This document shows, piece by piece, positions 11,721 through 25,813 of a stretch of DNA of 64,000 nt (positions are counted from its first letter, which is position 1; each line of letters starts with the position of its first letter). The notes under the pieces were generated by a model, which worked only from the letters and a program-made list of their open reading frames with translations, made no database searches and had not been told where the DNA came from. Made by a program: the position numbers and the translations under genes. The stretch is taken from assembly GCF_022539315.1 (NCBI RefSeq), contig NC_066313.1, positions 26,387,059 through 26,451,058 of the forward strand, written 5' to 3'. This DNA is from Serinus canaria (taxonomy: Eukaryota; Chordata; Aves; Passeriformes; Fringillidae).

Positions 11721-11725
11721 CTGGT
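11721..11725. repeat. Target-site duplication, right copy
   Basis: CTGGT directly after the LTR, matching the left copy. Confidence 0.8.
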
Positions 11726-12339
11726 GTTATGGACCTCTGCTACAGTAGCACATTCCAAGAATGAGCTGCAGTGGAGTCTCAGACACAAGGAACTGCCCCT
11801 GGGAGATTGTTAACTTCAGCGAGGGAGCCATGTCAAGGCTCTAGTTCTCTGTGTGTCACATTTGTTCTGTGTAGGACCAACTCACTACTGAAATATCTGA
11901 GAAGGACCACAGCATTTTTTTAACATTGCCTACCAAGAAATGGTTCAAATGAAATTAGAAAAATGGCTGGCTAATTGAAAATTCAAAGAAGCTTATCTCC
12001 TACATTTGAAAGTAGAGAGGAAAAAATAAAATGGCTGTTTCCATTAGCTACAATCTGATTTATAATCTGGCATAAATGAAACATTTCAGCAATAAGGAAA
12101 GCCTGGAACTGAAACAATGGAGCTAAGTGGTTCCAAAGAAAAGCTGAGAATACTTTGAAACACTGAAATTGAGAAAAAAGCTAACTGAGAGAAGGTATCT
12201 GTGAAGGTCCTGTTATCTTTGTAGCACTGAGGTTTATGTCAGGGCAGATACAAAAATTGGCATTGGAGTTATCTAGACATTTATGTCCTTTATTTGTCAG
12301 CATCATTATAATATACAAGCATTTTCAAAGTAGACAAGT

Positions 12340-12440
12340 ACTGTCACACTGCAAGAGAACTAAAGCACAGAGTTAAGCAATTTGACCAAAGTCATTCAGG
12401 AAAGCTGTGAAAAAGCAAAGTTTTTAGAATCAGATCAGAA
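12340..12440 (-). mobile_element. MIR/CORE-SINE-like remnant
   Basis: AACTAAAGCACAGAGTTAAG and GACCAAAGTCATTCAGGAAA resemble the reverse complement of the MIR core in order and spacing. It is heavily decayed, so a profile search is needed to confirm. Confidence 0.5.
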
Positions 12441-14609
12441 TCTGATCTCCTGAGAATCACACAACTTTCTAATCCACAAGGCCATTTTTCTTTGTTGAGC
12501 CAACTGATCTCAGTCAGTGCAGACCACTTTTCCAACAAGAAATCAACATTCTGGGCTTTGCTTGAACTGGGTTAAAAAAGGATGTGGTTGTATCTGAGTG
12601 GTAATTGGATAACAAGCATATTTAGAACCTGGGGAGACTTTGATCTGCAAGGGAAAAAGAGCACAGCAGAGGAAACAAGTCAAGTCAGAGGCTTGCAAGT
12701 AGCAGTTTGACAAATGTGGACTAAAGGAAGCATTGGTTTATTGGTTTAATTACCCCATATTCTTGTCAGATTATGCTTTTGCACTATCTAAAGCAAATAT
12801 CCCTGCTTCTCATTCATCCAAGTGAATACACTTCATCTTTTATTAAGAACTTTGTTTCTTAAACCAGCCATTGGAATTTCCATGGCTCCTGAATCCCAAA
12901 ATATTGTACATGTGCAATCAATACACAGCAATGTTAATATATATTTTCCATAATAATATTTATATAGATGCTCACTTCCCAGACACCCAAGGAAATGCAT
13001 CACATCTACAATACAGTGCAGAGACAGCTGGTGGGAAGTGCCAGGAAACTGGCAGCAGGCAGTAGGGATCAACTTCCAAACTTGATCAGGAATTTTTGAG
13101 CTTTACCATGCTGGGGACCATATAGCAATAGACACATTTCCTTGCAAATTATTTAATGTCTCATTTTCAGACCACAGAGAACCAACTTTCTTGTGTGCTT
13201 ATCCATATCACTAATGATGCCTCCAGGAATTCCATCCTCTGTTTAAAAAAAAAAAAAGGAAAAAAAGAAAGCCCTCATGTTATCATCTCCTCATCTTACT
13301 TGGTCAGGCCTCATACTCAGAATACCTGCATCAGCACCTTTTTTTCTGTGCTGATCTTGCTGACCTGTACCTTTTGACAGCTATTGATAAAAAGCTGGTT
13401 ACCACCAGGTGATGATATGTTTGTTACTGACAAGCAGCATGAGCTCCCAGGCCCCATGGGACTCCCAAAATTCCATGTGAGGAGTTTTGCAGTTCTTTTG
13501 AACACAGTGCCTCTTAAAACTGGTTATGGTTTTTCTGAAGTAATACTGTTTATTAGGAAAATCCAATTTGTTTAAATCAGCCCTGCTGGTGAGAAAGTGC
13601 AGCTTTTTATTAATTGACTCAGTAAAATCTGGGGAAGAAATTATGTGGTTATGCTATTGAATTTAATATTTTCAAAATTAGGCATTCTTCTTCAACTAGA
13701 ATGCCTTTTGGTTTCCAACATTTATGTTTTAAAAGGTTTAAAATATTCAGAAGTTCAGATGGAAAAATGGTTTTCAAAATCAATGTAACAATATTTGAAA
13801 TCTCCCCTATTATTTTTCCCCCACAGAATTTCCAGTCACTATTTTTGGTAATCTTAGGGTCTTTGTGACACTTCAGGAAGAAGAGATACTCCAAAATCAG
13901 ACTCTCACAGAATCCAAAACTGCTTCAGACTTCTCTGTAAACTGCCTAGCCAGATACTGAAAATCAGGCACTCTTCTGAAGTGGTCCTTACTAGGGCCTC
14001 TGCCAATAACTTTGCCAATTTTCTGAACATCTGCTTGAGTTTAGTGTGGTTCATTTAAACTCACAGACATTTGGCAACATGAATACATTCCAACATGCCC
14101 TTTCCTGTACATCACTTTGGTACACTTGCTGTCATTCAGACTTTCTAGATCAAAGAAACAACTACTTCATATTTCACTTCCAGGATCTACAGTACTGTAA
14201 GAACAATCTAGTCTATCTGTTCAGTACTGTGCTATTTCTAGTTTCATTCCTCATTGGTGAGGGCAAGTGAAGAGATATATAAGCACTTGAAAGCATAAAT
14301 CAAATCTGAACTTGGAGTGCTGATGTTTAGTAGAAACATGGACAAAACATGGACAAAACATGCCAGCATTACTGTTGTCAAGCTCTGTATCCAGAAAATA
14401 ATTTCTTTGATACTGATGGCATCAGTAACCCAATGTGCAGTGTCCCAGGTGGAGAGTTGATACTTAGGGCTCAGGGACATAATCAGAGCCTTCAGGAAGG
14501 CTAAGATTTCAGCAACAGTGCTGCTGCTTTGTCTAAAGGTGTGTTTCTGTATGTGTGCTCTTACAAAGGTGGGCAGAGTAGAGGTAGAAGTATCTTTTTA
14601 TCCATTAGA

Positions 14610-14690
14610 ACACAAAACCGAGTGTTGAATGTCTCATCTTTAATATGGGAATAATAATAATATTTCATTACCTGCATAAGCATCAGTCTT
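14610..14690 (+). mobile_element. Possible MIR-like SINE remnant
   Basis: TCTCATCTTTAATATGGGAA followed by ATAATAATA and CATTACCTGCATAA resembles the 3' part of a MIR or related SINE. Simple AT-rich composition could produce part of this by chance. Confidence 0.35.
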
Positions 14691-17436
14691 CCCTTTGGTA
14701 AATCACAGTACAAAGTAAACTTTTGATAGTCTTTTGGCTGTAGGAAGCGTTAGTCTGGTCATAAACACACTACTAAAATTTATTTGGCCCTTTTAAAAAT
14801 TAAATCATTGATCTTGTAAAAGCAAGGTCCACAGAGAAAGGCACAGTCTCTGCTTTTGCCAGCCCTTACTTTCTGATTGTGTGACTTGACTTTGCACCTC
14901 AATTCTCTGTACATTAGTGTTCTTGATTGTTAGATAAGGTAATGGTCCCCAGAGTTACAAAAACGCTTTAGCATCCCTAGACAAAAGGAAAGGTACTGTG
15001 GAAGCACAAAGAACTGTTTACATGAGTTAAAAAATAACTTTTAACCTTTGATCTTGAAGATCTATTTCATGTGTGCACCATATGCTCAAAGGCCTGACAG
15101 CTTCACCTTTTTTCTGTGGATGCACTCTTTGACTTCATAGCCCTTATGCTTTTAGCTTGATGGCATCCAAGATGTTTCTTAGCAATCATATTCTGCCAGC
15201 AACACACATTCTTTGCTCCTCAGGATCTGGGAAATTTGCTTCATTCCTCTCTTTTCCACACTGCTCTTTGGAGAAGTTAACCTCTGAAGAAATCCAAGCA
15301 AACAAACAGAAATCCCACAAGCATAAGGGATTTGCAGCATGTTGAAAATGCATAGGGGTGGAAAAACAACTCCATAGTAGTCAGCTGAACCTGATCCAAA
15401 CAATCTGATCAAAGATGATAACTCGACTTTGTTTTGTGCAAAAAGATCTTTGTTTATACATCGGGTGCACAACAAGGGGAAACCATTAGCAACATTGAAG
15501 TTGCTGGCCTGGAATGAAAAATGTGGCAGCTAGAAGAGAGGAGCAGCAGCCTGCAGAAGAAATTCAATTTTTGCAGGGCTTCTGGTGACAAAGGAAATGT
15601 CATGGAATGTGTAAGGTTTATTTCAGGGCAGATATTTTTTTAACTTATACCTTGCCTCCAAAATTTGATTTAGAGAATGTTGTATGTCTGTGAAAGGGGC
15701 AGGAATAGAAAAAGGCATGGCCATGAACACCTTACTTATATGACGACTATGCTGAAAGAGTTATTTAAGAAAGAAACTGCTTGCCCAAGCAAGCAAGGGT
15801 CACAAAGAGAATGTTAACATGGGGAAGGCAGAAAACAAGACAGCAGCCTTGCAGTGAAAACTGTGATCTAAGCCACTAGAAAGTGCAGGAGTAGGAGAGG
15901 AAAAGGCAGATTCTTTCCCTGCTCTCCTAATATCTGCCTTTCCTGTCCAGCAGTCAACTAGCAATAACATCACTCAGGACTGTCTCGCTGGTGACTTGAT
16001 CTCACAACATAATGCATCCAGGCCTACTCTCCACCCCTCCTTCCCTGGTTCCAGGCTGCCTATGCAGGTTAGAGCAGCCATCCCAGTTGTACTAAAGGTC
16101 CAGTTCAGAAGGCAGCATACTGCCCCTGTAGACTAGTGACAAATGCTGAGGGAGGAAGTAAATGAACAGTCCAAATGTAGTTCAGCTGTCTCCTGGGTTC
16201 TAAAATCCACCAGTTCTGGTCCTCCCTGAAAGCCAAAACAGTCCTGAGGGAGGCATTGAAATGGCAAATTTATCTTTTGTTTTTTCCATCCCAGTCATGA
16301 TTTTTCAGACCTCTACCATAACATACCTCAGCTGCCTCATTTCCAAGCTGAACAGCATATTTAATCTCTGCCTGTATGTAAACTATTCCAGTTCATTGAC
16401 AATCTTAATTCTTTTTTACCTCTTCTAATTCCAGTATATTCTGTTTTCAGAGGGAAAAACCAGAGCGAGGACAGCATTCAGGATGTGGACGTGACAGTCT
16501 TTTAATCTTCATGTGACATCTCCTAGTCTACTACATTCAACAAGAAGCTGAAAGGTAAATCGCTGGTAGCTGAGACGCAAGCAGTTGTAATCACTATAAG
16601 TCCTCTTGGGCTGCATAAGTACTTCTAAAAACAACAAGTAAAAAAAATAAAAACATCTACCATTAAAATAAAAATAAGGAAAAAGCCAATGCAAATCACA
16701 AAATTTTTGCCATCACCCAAAACAAACCAGCAATAGAAAAATAAGTTTGAAAAATGTTACTAACACCAAATTTCAATGCCAAGTGTTGTCTCCTGTCTTA
16801 CAAGATGATGGATGATGGGTTTAATTCAAACACCAAACAAAATAATTGCATTCTGGGAAAAGTTAAAAAATTAATAACTACAATATTTTCTGAAGGCTAA
16901 AAGTGCTACTAGAAAAGCAAACAACTCAAAGCAAGCATAAAGACTAAAAGAGAAAGAAAACAGTGAAAGCAGTAAGTGTGACAACTACTGATTGAGGACT
17001 ATGCAATAATCAACATAAATAATAATGTAGAATACTAATATTTTGACTTTGGAGCACTTACAATAGTTTTAGGAAACCTCAAGGAATAGAGGGATGCTTT
17101 CAGGCCACTTTCTACAGCTATTTCTCCTGGTTCTGGCAGATTCCCTTTCCCTCCTCTCCAGCCTCTTTAGTCATAGTGATACCAATGTTTGTGGGTCTGT
17201 ATAGGAGACAGGACCAGATTCAACACATACATATATTTAATTTTGACTCTGTATTCAGATCTATTCCCCAACTTCTTGTCCATCTCCACAGTCAACCACC
17301 CCACACAAAAAGGGGTAAATGAGTGTTTGAGTACCTGAGGTCAGCAAACAGGAATTCCTTGACCTTGTGGCTCTGCTTTGGAGGATTTTCTTGGAGCCAT
17401 AGCTTCAGATTCAACCAGGTGATAAATATTCATATT

Positions 17437-17462
17437 GATACTTAGATATTCATCTAAGTATC
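17437..17462. repeat. Small perfect hairpin
   Basis: GATACTTAGAT and ATCTAAGTATC form an 11-bp perfect inverted pair around ATTC. AT-rich, with no context pointing to a function. Confidence 0.85.
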
Positions 17463-19197
17463 TGGTTAGGCTCTTTCTTTTTGATAGAAATCCAGAAAAA
17501 TACTTCTTTAGTGAAAGCATCTTGTCATGGGAACTATTAAGACTGATGTAGAAATAGAATTTAGTAGGACATAGAGCTGAACATGATTACCTCTTCTTCT
17601 GTTGCTCTTCAAGAATAAATGTCAATATTGACCAAAACATGAGTATTTAAAAGACAGCCAGAAATTTCTCATTGTCTGTAAAACCTTGAAGACTCACTGT
17701 ACCCAAGAAAGACATTCTAAAGCATGGTAAGTGTGGGAAAGGGTATGATAAAAAGTAGGCACAACACAATAGCAACATTTTCAATTACTTTTTATGCTTT
17801 TAAAAAGAAACACAATTTACTTTTTAATCTACATTTTAGATATCATATCATCCCATTAGCAACTGTGACACAGATGCAAAAGGAGATTAATTATTTCCTT
17901 TCTTTAATGAGTAGATTTATTTAGTAATGGCTGAATAGTATGTATGACCATTTCACAGGAAAGCAGAGGTGGTTAATGAGAGCTTCATTAAGACTGATGA
18001 TCAAACCATACTGTAAGGAAAGCATAAATTCAGGCTGGATATTATAAAGACAGGAGTTTTGTGAACACATCATTTTGACTTCCTCTGTAATAGAGACTGT
18101 TTGATTTGATATTAATGCCCTAGCAACTAAAAAAACCCCAGTTTTTAACAGAAAATATTTTTCATGAGTAATTGTTGGTAATTGTTCTGACAACTATTTG
18201 TCAGGAACATTACCAAATTAACTTGAATTCAAGTCTGAATTTGCATAAATTCAAATTCCAATAATTGTCTCTTGCTGGACTAGGTGTCTGGGTGTAAATG
18301 CAGGCAAATGGGTGTCTCTCCATATCTGAGCAGCTGAGAACTTACCCATCTCTTTTTGCCTAGCTTGGAATACCAAACAGAAAAGGTTATTTACTTTTTT
18401 CCTTTTAGTACCAGAAAATTGACTTTGACATTGAAACTGAACTCTATTTACCACTTTGCCCACCACCATGTTGGTATTGAATGGCTGTGATAAATTCACA
18501 CCTCCATCTCCTTTTCATAAACTAAACAAATCTGTCTCTTTCAAATTTTCACTGAGGCTGTTTTCCCCCAAATCTTTCATCATTCTTATGTCCTTTTTCT
18601 TGCTCATATCCAGTTTTAAGGCCATCTGTCTTGAAGGAAAAACACTTGCACTTGATACAGCATTCCATCTGTTGCCACAGTAGTGCAAATCAGAGGCAGA
18701 AGATCCCCAGTTTACAAATTAACACTCTTTTGGGAAGCATTGTTTGGGTGAACCTGATGTTCATCTACATGTCCATTGAGGTGTCCAAGTGTTTTCACTG
18801 CAGTTGAGGCCTAAGCCTTAGTGAATACATGTACAATGTCAATGTGTGTGAATTTCTTATTATCTCATCTCTCACTCAACATCAGCTAAAGTGGTTAGAT
18901 TGTTGTGAATGAGTAGAAGGGCAGACGGAAGACTGATGGCATTTTGTGTGAATCTAAAAAGATATGGAGAACTACATTCATACTGGGTTTAAGATTTTTT
19001 TTCATTCAAATGAAATGTCTTGTTTAGGAGCAAATATTGCCACATGCTGACTCTTTACTCCATAGAGAACCTTCAGAGGGCTGTTCAGATCTTTTGATGG
19101 GGCCTTATACTTTGAATCACCTCCTGTTATGTGCTAGACAGAAAGTATTCTAAAGGATCTGCTTTACATCACTGCTCACTCCACCAGTTCTTCATGT

Positions 19198-19220
19198 CTA
19201 TTGTTATTAGATAACAATAG
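19198..19220. repeat. Small perfect hairpin
   Basis: CTATTGTTAT and ATAACAATAG form a 10-bp perfect inverted pair around TAG. Confidence 0.85.
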
Positions 19221-21044
19221 GAGACAGTAACTAATTTGTAAAAAGGCAGATCCCTGTGATTTATGTAGAACAGTGCATTAGCATTCAGTCTTTACTAGAT
19301 TAAAAACTTTGACTTGCAAAGATTGTAGAGAAAAATAGCTATTAACTTTCATCATCAAGAATAATTAACCACGACAGCAGCTGAACTTAAGATTCATCTC
19401 AGTTAATGTTTGTCAAGGTAGATAATACCTGAACTGACCAAAATCAAACACAAAACCCAAACCCAGCCAATCTGTCAAAATCTGCTCACATTTGCAATCA
19501 CATGAAACAGAACTGACTGTTTGAATAAATCACATTTTAAGATTATAGTTAGTGTGTGAGCTAATTAAGATTCTTCTTTCTTAGAAGGCTGTTTATTATT
19601 CAAAGTGCAAATACTCTGGGAATGCTAGAATTTTGGGGCAGATAGTATGTGCAACTCAAAAATGGAATAGAACTTACAAGAGAAAGAAAGGAGCTGGGAG
19701 AGGAACTCAAAAAAGCAAGCACATGTACATATGGCTAGAAATCTGGCTGAAATGCTGCACTTCTGTGACTCATTCTCTTGACAGAAAAGAGCAGAATAGG
19801 AAGGATGGCAGTTAAGGAGCTGTGGGAAACATGAGAGAAGATCAAGAGGCTTCCCAAGAGTAAATGAGCACTTATGGTTCGGTTTTCACCTTGAAAACTT
19901 TCAGTATGTATATATAGGTGCTCCAAAAGCCCTTCTAAATATAGAAAGGGAAAACACTCCTGAAACTTCAGAAGGTCCTCTGATTTCAATGTATTTCTGA
20001 TTTTTGTGTTTGTTTTTAATCCTATAGTATAACTTTTGCCTGGATTGTCTGTGCTGAAGAGATGTTTGGAAGCCTCCTCTGAGGTCAGATTTGATGGTTT
20101 GCCGTCCCAACATTTCACTAACTGCAGACTAAGACAAAGGGAATAACATTTACAGACCTGCAGACTTCATAATCACTATTGCCTCAGGCTGATGTGCTGC
20201 TTTAGTGCTTCAGCCTAAGGTAAAAATGGCAGGGCAATGTGTGCAAGTTTTTTCCATAGCTGACCTGAACCAAATGATGGAAATACAGAGAAGAAATACA
20301 GATGTGAAAATAAAGGAAGACAGTGGCTCACATCTGGAAAAATTTCTTTGCAATCATAAAATGTGGACATGAAACTGTTATTTTATCCATGGCTAGCTCC
20401 TGAAGCACAAGATGACTGTCTTGAGGGAAAACAGCCAGCTCACTAAGCTGCCCCAAGTAGGCCAAGTGTCCTGTAGATCAAACCAACGCAGGGACTGGGT
20501 AACAAACAAAGGAACTGCAATAGTTATAAATAATATCTTTAGCAGAAAATTCCTTGCCAAAGAATTATAACAAAATAGAATTTTAAGAAGAGTGTACTTG
20601 GCTGTGTTTAATAGAGGGCCAATGTTCTCTGTGTGCTTCTGCTTTGATATTCAGCAAATACCTTGGAGATTTTGTTTTGGCTTTTCATACTCCCCAGGAC
20701 AGGATATTCCAGGGTAGGGTTGCTCAACAAATAACTGCTCAAATGATATTGCTTGGGCTGCTTGCATCTGCCAGAGTAACCCTGCCCAACTGCGCAGATC
20801 CTTTTAAAAATCTAAGGAGGAAGAAGAAACATTTAAGGATAATCAAATAAGTGCCTGTGCCCGAAAAAGGAATACAAGAATAAAGAAGATGAAGAGGAAA
20901 AAGGAGTGAAAGATAATGAGAATGAGCATCACCAGCTACTTCCAGATTTGTACACGAGGAATACAGACCCTCTCCAAAAAAGTAAAACATTTCAAAATTA
21001 GTTTGGAGGTGGTCCTGGAAAATGTACATGCAGAACAATTTGGC

Positions 21045-21115
21045 AGTGGCAGCAGGGGGGATGGACTGGATGTGAACTTATTGGGTCTCTTCCATCTCCA
21101 GTTTCTATGAAAACA
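21045..21115 (+). mobile_element. CR1 LINE fragment, extreme 3' end
   Basis: GGATGGACTGGATGTGAACT then TGGGTCTCTTCCATCTCCAG and TTTCTATGA follow the last 60 or so bases of CR1 in sense orientation. Upstream sequence is not recognisable. Confidence 0.55.
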
Positions 21116-24100
21116 GTCACCATTCTTTAGCAATATGATAAATATTTAAAAAAATCATAGATACAAACTAAATAAAACATATTAAATAACAAGTGCAGCC
21201 AATTTAATCATGACTTTTCAACTTTTTAAACCAAGACAGCAGGGAGGAAGAAGGAACAGGCTCGAGATTTTTAGTCCTCTTTGTTTAAGGCTAATTCACA
21301 TAGGACACACCTTCATGAGACTTGTTCAATAACATTTGTGGAGCTGCACTAGAGTTGTTGTTGGATTGTTCTCAGTCCACAGGGCTGCTGGTTTTATCCA
21401 ATGCACACTGGGTGCTGTCTCTCTCTAGCAGCTTTTAATTCAGATTTTGCCTTGTTTATGCTTCACTCCTAGCTGTACCTGTAGATTTCATTTTGGGTAG
21501 AGCAATACCAGTCTAATCCTTAAGCATTTCGTAACCAAAATCTGATTCCTTTCTTCATTCCTGCACTGCCTAAAACAATATAAACTACCCTTCAAGAGCA
21601 AATCTCCTCCTCTGTAAGGAATCCATGTGTTGCAGATACACAAACTTCATGTTCCTCAGCAGGGGGATAAAAATTTTTGGCTTAAAAAACATAGAACTCA
21701 TTATTTGAGCACGTGGTGTATCCACAAAGTCTAGCTGTAGCAAGGGGACTTGTGTTCCATGGGACAGCCACTAGACAGTGATATAGCCACATCTACACAA
21801 CCAAAGCACACCCCTCTAACAGCCCCAGTCTCTCTCCAGCATTTTCATCACCACCCAGCAGCTCAAATTTTCTCTGAATCCAGGTAAAAACTCATTTTGC
21901 ATGTTTCTTCTGAGTACTCACCATTCAGTCTCAGCAGAGAAGAAGGCTTTAGTAATACCTTTTCTCCAGTACAAGCTGAAGCTGAAGAACATTCTAAGGT
22001 AGAGGGAGACCGGGCTAAGCCTTGCCTCTGATGCTCAGTTGGTACAATGGAAAGAAGACCTCGGCCTTCTGTTCTGTCAGTCTTCAAACTATCAGTCTAG
22101 CTTTTTTATTTGCAATAAAAGTAGTTTAAGAAGTTGAGGCAGACATTGTCATTCTCCTGGTCGCATACTTCCCTGAACTTATGTTCCAGAAGAAGACAAT
22201 GGAGAACCTGGTTTAGGCCTCATTGTATAATTCTCTTCAGCATGCCAGGCCTTGAGGAAAAGACTCAGCCATGGGTCATTTGGTTCAGATTTGGGCTTCA
22301 GGTTTCCAGCAACTGGCTCAAGGCACTTATATCCACATCCATTGTATGAGGTATACCTCTGACAAACACTAGCTGCTTCACTTCTGCCTCAGGAAGCTTT
22401 GTCAGAAGGAACATTAAATTTTCCAGTTATCCCATTTAACTTTGCACCTTGGCATCTAGCTTTTATATCTCCTCCCTGACTCTTTGTTCTTCCCCAGCCA
22501 CATGCACACCCTGGATAAGGGATACAGGTAAACTGGAAGAGGCTAACTTACAAGAAGAGGAAGCCTGTCCTAGCACCAGTTCATACCCCTGACAAGGACT
22601 AGGTGAATGAAGCAGCTTTCCAAGCCATTTTGCAGAGCTAGCTGACTTGAGAGACTTGACCTGAGAGCTGCAAGAGTTCTGTTTGGGAGGTGAGCAACAT
22701 TTTTGTCCAGATGATGGGAAGAGTTGCCCCTCTGAAGAGTTTCTGCAGGAAAATGCCTCTGTGGGATTAGTTTGTCCTTCACAGCTACAGACAATCGATG
22801 AACAAAATGCCTGTATGCAATGAGGAACCTTCAGTACTTTGTCTTACAAGCTGTCACCTGTCCTGCTCACATCAATACAGGACCTCACCACTCCCCTCAC
22901 CTTTGTGAGACTCCATCACCTCATGGCATCTGCACATTTACTACTCTGGCTACTCACTAGGAAATAAACTTGGAATAGAGAAAACCGTTCACAGAGCTGG
23001 TGTAAGATGTCTGTGCAATGCCATCCAACAGAGCCATTACTCCTGACCAGGAATCATCAGAGACATCATCAAGAGAATCATCAGCCATCATAACTTGCCC
23101 AACAGTGTCCTAAAAGACAGTCCATGAGACCCTATCTGCCTTAGTTCTGCTCAATATATACATTAACCCTTGGTAGGTCCAGCTGATTACAGATGCCACT
23201 CTAATCAATGAGCTCTTCCAAGAGTCCTTTCCAGCAGCCGCCATCCTCTCTCCCAGTCTGCTCTGGGCTGAGTTGCTACTGCATCTGGGCATCTGATGAG
23301 ATGCAGCTGAAAACAATAACAAGCCTTTCAATCAAACAAAACTCTTACAAGAGGAAAGTAGCTGTTTTTGAGCATCCTTCTGTCTTTCTGAACTTTATCC
23401 CTGTTCTGTGAGACTCCCTTGGTAGCTCCCTGAAGAATCTGCCCACAGACACCACAGGTGTCTTTCCATCACAAGAGACCTGCTGCAGCTTGGGCAGACT
23501 GGCCTGAACAGTGCAGCCTTGGTCCTTTGAAACCTAACCCTGAAGGCCACAGTGCAGTAGAGGTGACCACACTATCATGGAAGCCACAGAAGCCTCTGGC
23601 TTCCATACCACCTCAACTTTTCTCTCCTTTATCCTTATGTCTGATATTCCGTCTCAGCCCTTCACAGCTTTTCCTTCTTTCACAGCTTGTGATATTTTTG
23701 GGAAATATTCAAAGGTAGGATTGACTTGTAGTTTCAAAGGAACTAAGGTTCAGTAGTTCTGTGTATTCTTTTTCCTTTTGCTTTCACATATGCCTCTTAA
23801 GTAGAAATGATTCTCAGTATTTGTTGGCTTCCTCCTTTCATGGGCATTGTATCACTGAGCTGCTGATGCTGTTCAGTATTGCAATAGAGAAGGAAATAAA
23901 TAAATATTTGGATTTTACTTGCTATTTTTATGCTGTATTTTACGTGTTTGTTGTATATGGCAAAGGCAGAGAGAAGCTGAGATGCAAGGACTCCAAAATC
24001 AGGTCACTAGTGAAACTGGCTTGGGTCCAGAGTCTCTACTAAAAACGTCAGCTTCATCTGAAAAGGGCAATAGAGTCAAACCCACTATTATTGTCATTAG

Positions 24101-24254
24101 CACCGGACTCAGAATGTTAGTATTTCCCTGGTGCAGTAGCTTACTCTTTCTTTCTCCTTCCACCTAATTCAAAATAAAATAAAGCCATGTGAATCAAAAG
24201 GAAGGATAGCACAGGTTTGAAAAGGGAGGCATAGGTAATTCTTCCTCTGGAATG

Positions 24255-24390
24255 CTCTCTGGTGAGCTGTTTAGGCTATTTCCTTGCTAAGTGAGAGATG
24301 TGGGTTCAAATCTGCTTAGAAATTGAAAGAACTGAGCCTTCTACATCCTGGTTGGGCTCCCCAAAACACTGGGATCTGAGGGTGCCCTGA
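24255..24390 (+). mobile_element. Candidate ancient tRNA-related SINE
   Basis: GGTTCAAATC at 24312-24321 is an exact match to the pol III B-box consensus. A block further on, with CTACATCCTGGTTGGGC and AACACTGGGAT, resembles the second half of old amniote tRNA-derived repeats I recall. No clear A box or cloverleaf is visible, so it is not an intact tRNA gene. Confidence 0.35.
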
Positions 24391-25797
24391 TAAAGCACAT
24401 TCTGGTATGAATACTACAGATCTACTCGAACTCTGTAGGTGAGAAAGAGGAAGAAAGTGCTGCGCTGGCTTAAATACAAGGACCCTGAATGGATGTCATC
24501 CCGCCATCTTGCCTTGTGTTGTTGAGTTCTAGAAGCCAAAGAGATGTCCAGCAAGATCAAAGACTGTTCCTGTGGGCTTGTCCTGCTGCCTCTTCCTCAT
24601 CCAAATTTTTATTGTGGAAACATGGTGGAAGAAGCCATCACAATGTGACAAAATCACAGATAATGGGGAGCTACAATTCATATTGAGAGAAATTAAATAA
24701 TAAAACTTTCTGTTACATTGTTTTCTATTTGATACAACCATGCATGAAGTACTGGGCCACAAAAGCCCCTGTGGCATAGTGCGGCAGGCTATGTGGGGGT
24801 AGTGCAGCAATGAATATAGCATTAACTGATTTACAGATTTTGTGGAAGAAGTTTGGAGTTTGCCATTTTAAAAGTTTTCTTTCATCTTTTCCGTCTCTGC
24901 CCCACAACTACATGATTATTTAAAATAACCAACTTCCTGTTCTCCTCAAGTTTCTTCACAAGAGAACAGCTTTTAAAAAAAAGTTCAGTTTCATTGCCAT
25001 GCTACAGCATGGCCCTGAAGAGCCTGATTCCAAATACTTGGTGTAAAAAGAAATATGTTCTGTTTCTTCAAAGAATATTTTATTTTGATTTAGTATTTGA
25101 AACATTAACACTTTTGACTGCTGCAGGGAAGTCTTAAGTTTTCTTGGGGCTGTAAATCAAAGTTTAGGACAACATTAAGAGGGAATTCTCTGAATCTGTA
25201 GACCTTGTATCTGGAACCATCTCCAGTTAAGCATGATTAAGAATTAAAAAAGCTATTCTTTCCCCTTTGGAATCAGTAATTTTTAAATTTTTTTTTTAAA
25301 TCTGAAAAGTATTTGCTGACATTTTATTATGACTACAATTACACTGTATTAACTATCAAAAGGATGATGACCTAGTTCTTAAAAAGTTGGTGTACTGCAG
25401 TAGAAATAGGAAAACTAATTATTTAGCAAGATTAGCTGTATCCTAATACATGAAATGCTATTTGAGTACATAAGTGACTTCAGGTCTGTGGGCAATTCTG
25501 CAATAGAACATAGACTACACATTTAATAAAGTTAGGTCCCACATCAGAATCACTGGATCTCCTTCAGAAATAAAGGTCTCTACCACCTCAAGGTAAAAAT
25601 ACAACAAAAATACAACACACTTTAAATACATTCTAAGTGTCACTCTCAGCAATATATTGCAGCTCTAACAACACTTTTGCTGTTATTATTTGGCAAAGGA
25701 AAACTGTATGCTCAGGACAGATCCAAACCCTTTAAGATTGGACTGGCTGTAGGATGGCACCAGAGTCTGTGTATAGGGCTACATGCTACTTTTCCTT

Positions 25798-25813
25798 AAA
25801 AAAAAAAAAAAAT
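25798..25813. repeat. Poly(A) tract
   Basis: Sixteen consecutive A. No retrocopy is recognisable upstream. Confidence 0.9.

Larger units (their letters stand above)
11726..24254. other. Intergenic, mostly unrecognised
   Basis: Contains the listed SINE-like remnants, two small hairpins and one CR1 tail. The longest frame, 19735-20118 minus (127 codons), shows no domain. No exon of the neighbouring immune-receptor gene CD86, which precedes CASR in human, could be recognised. Confidence 0.5.
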
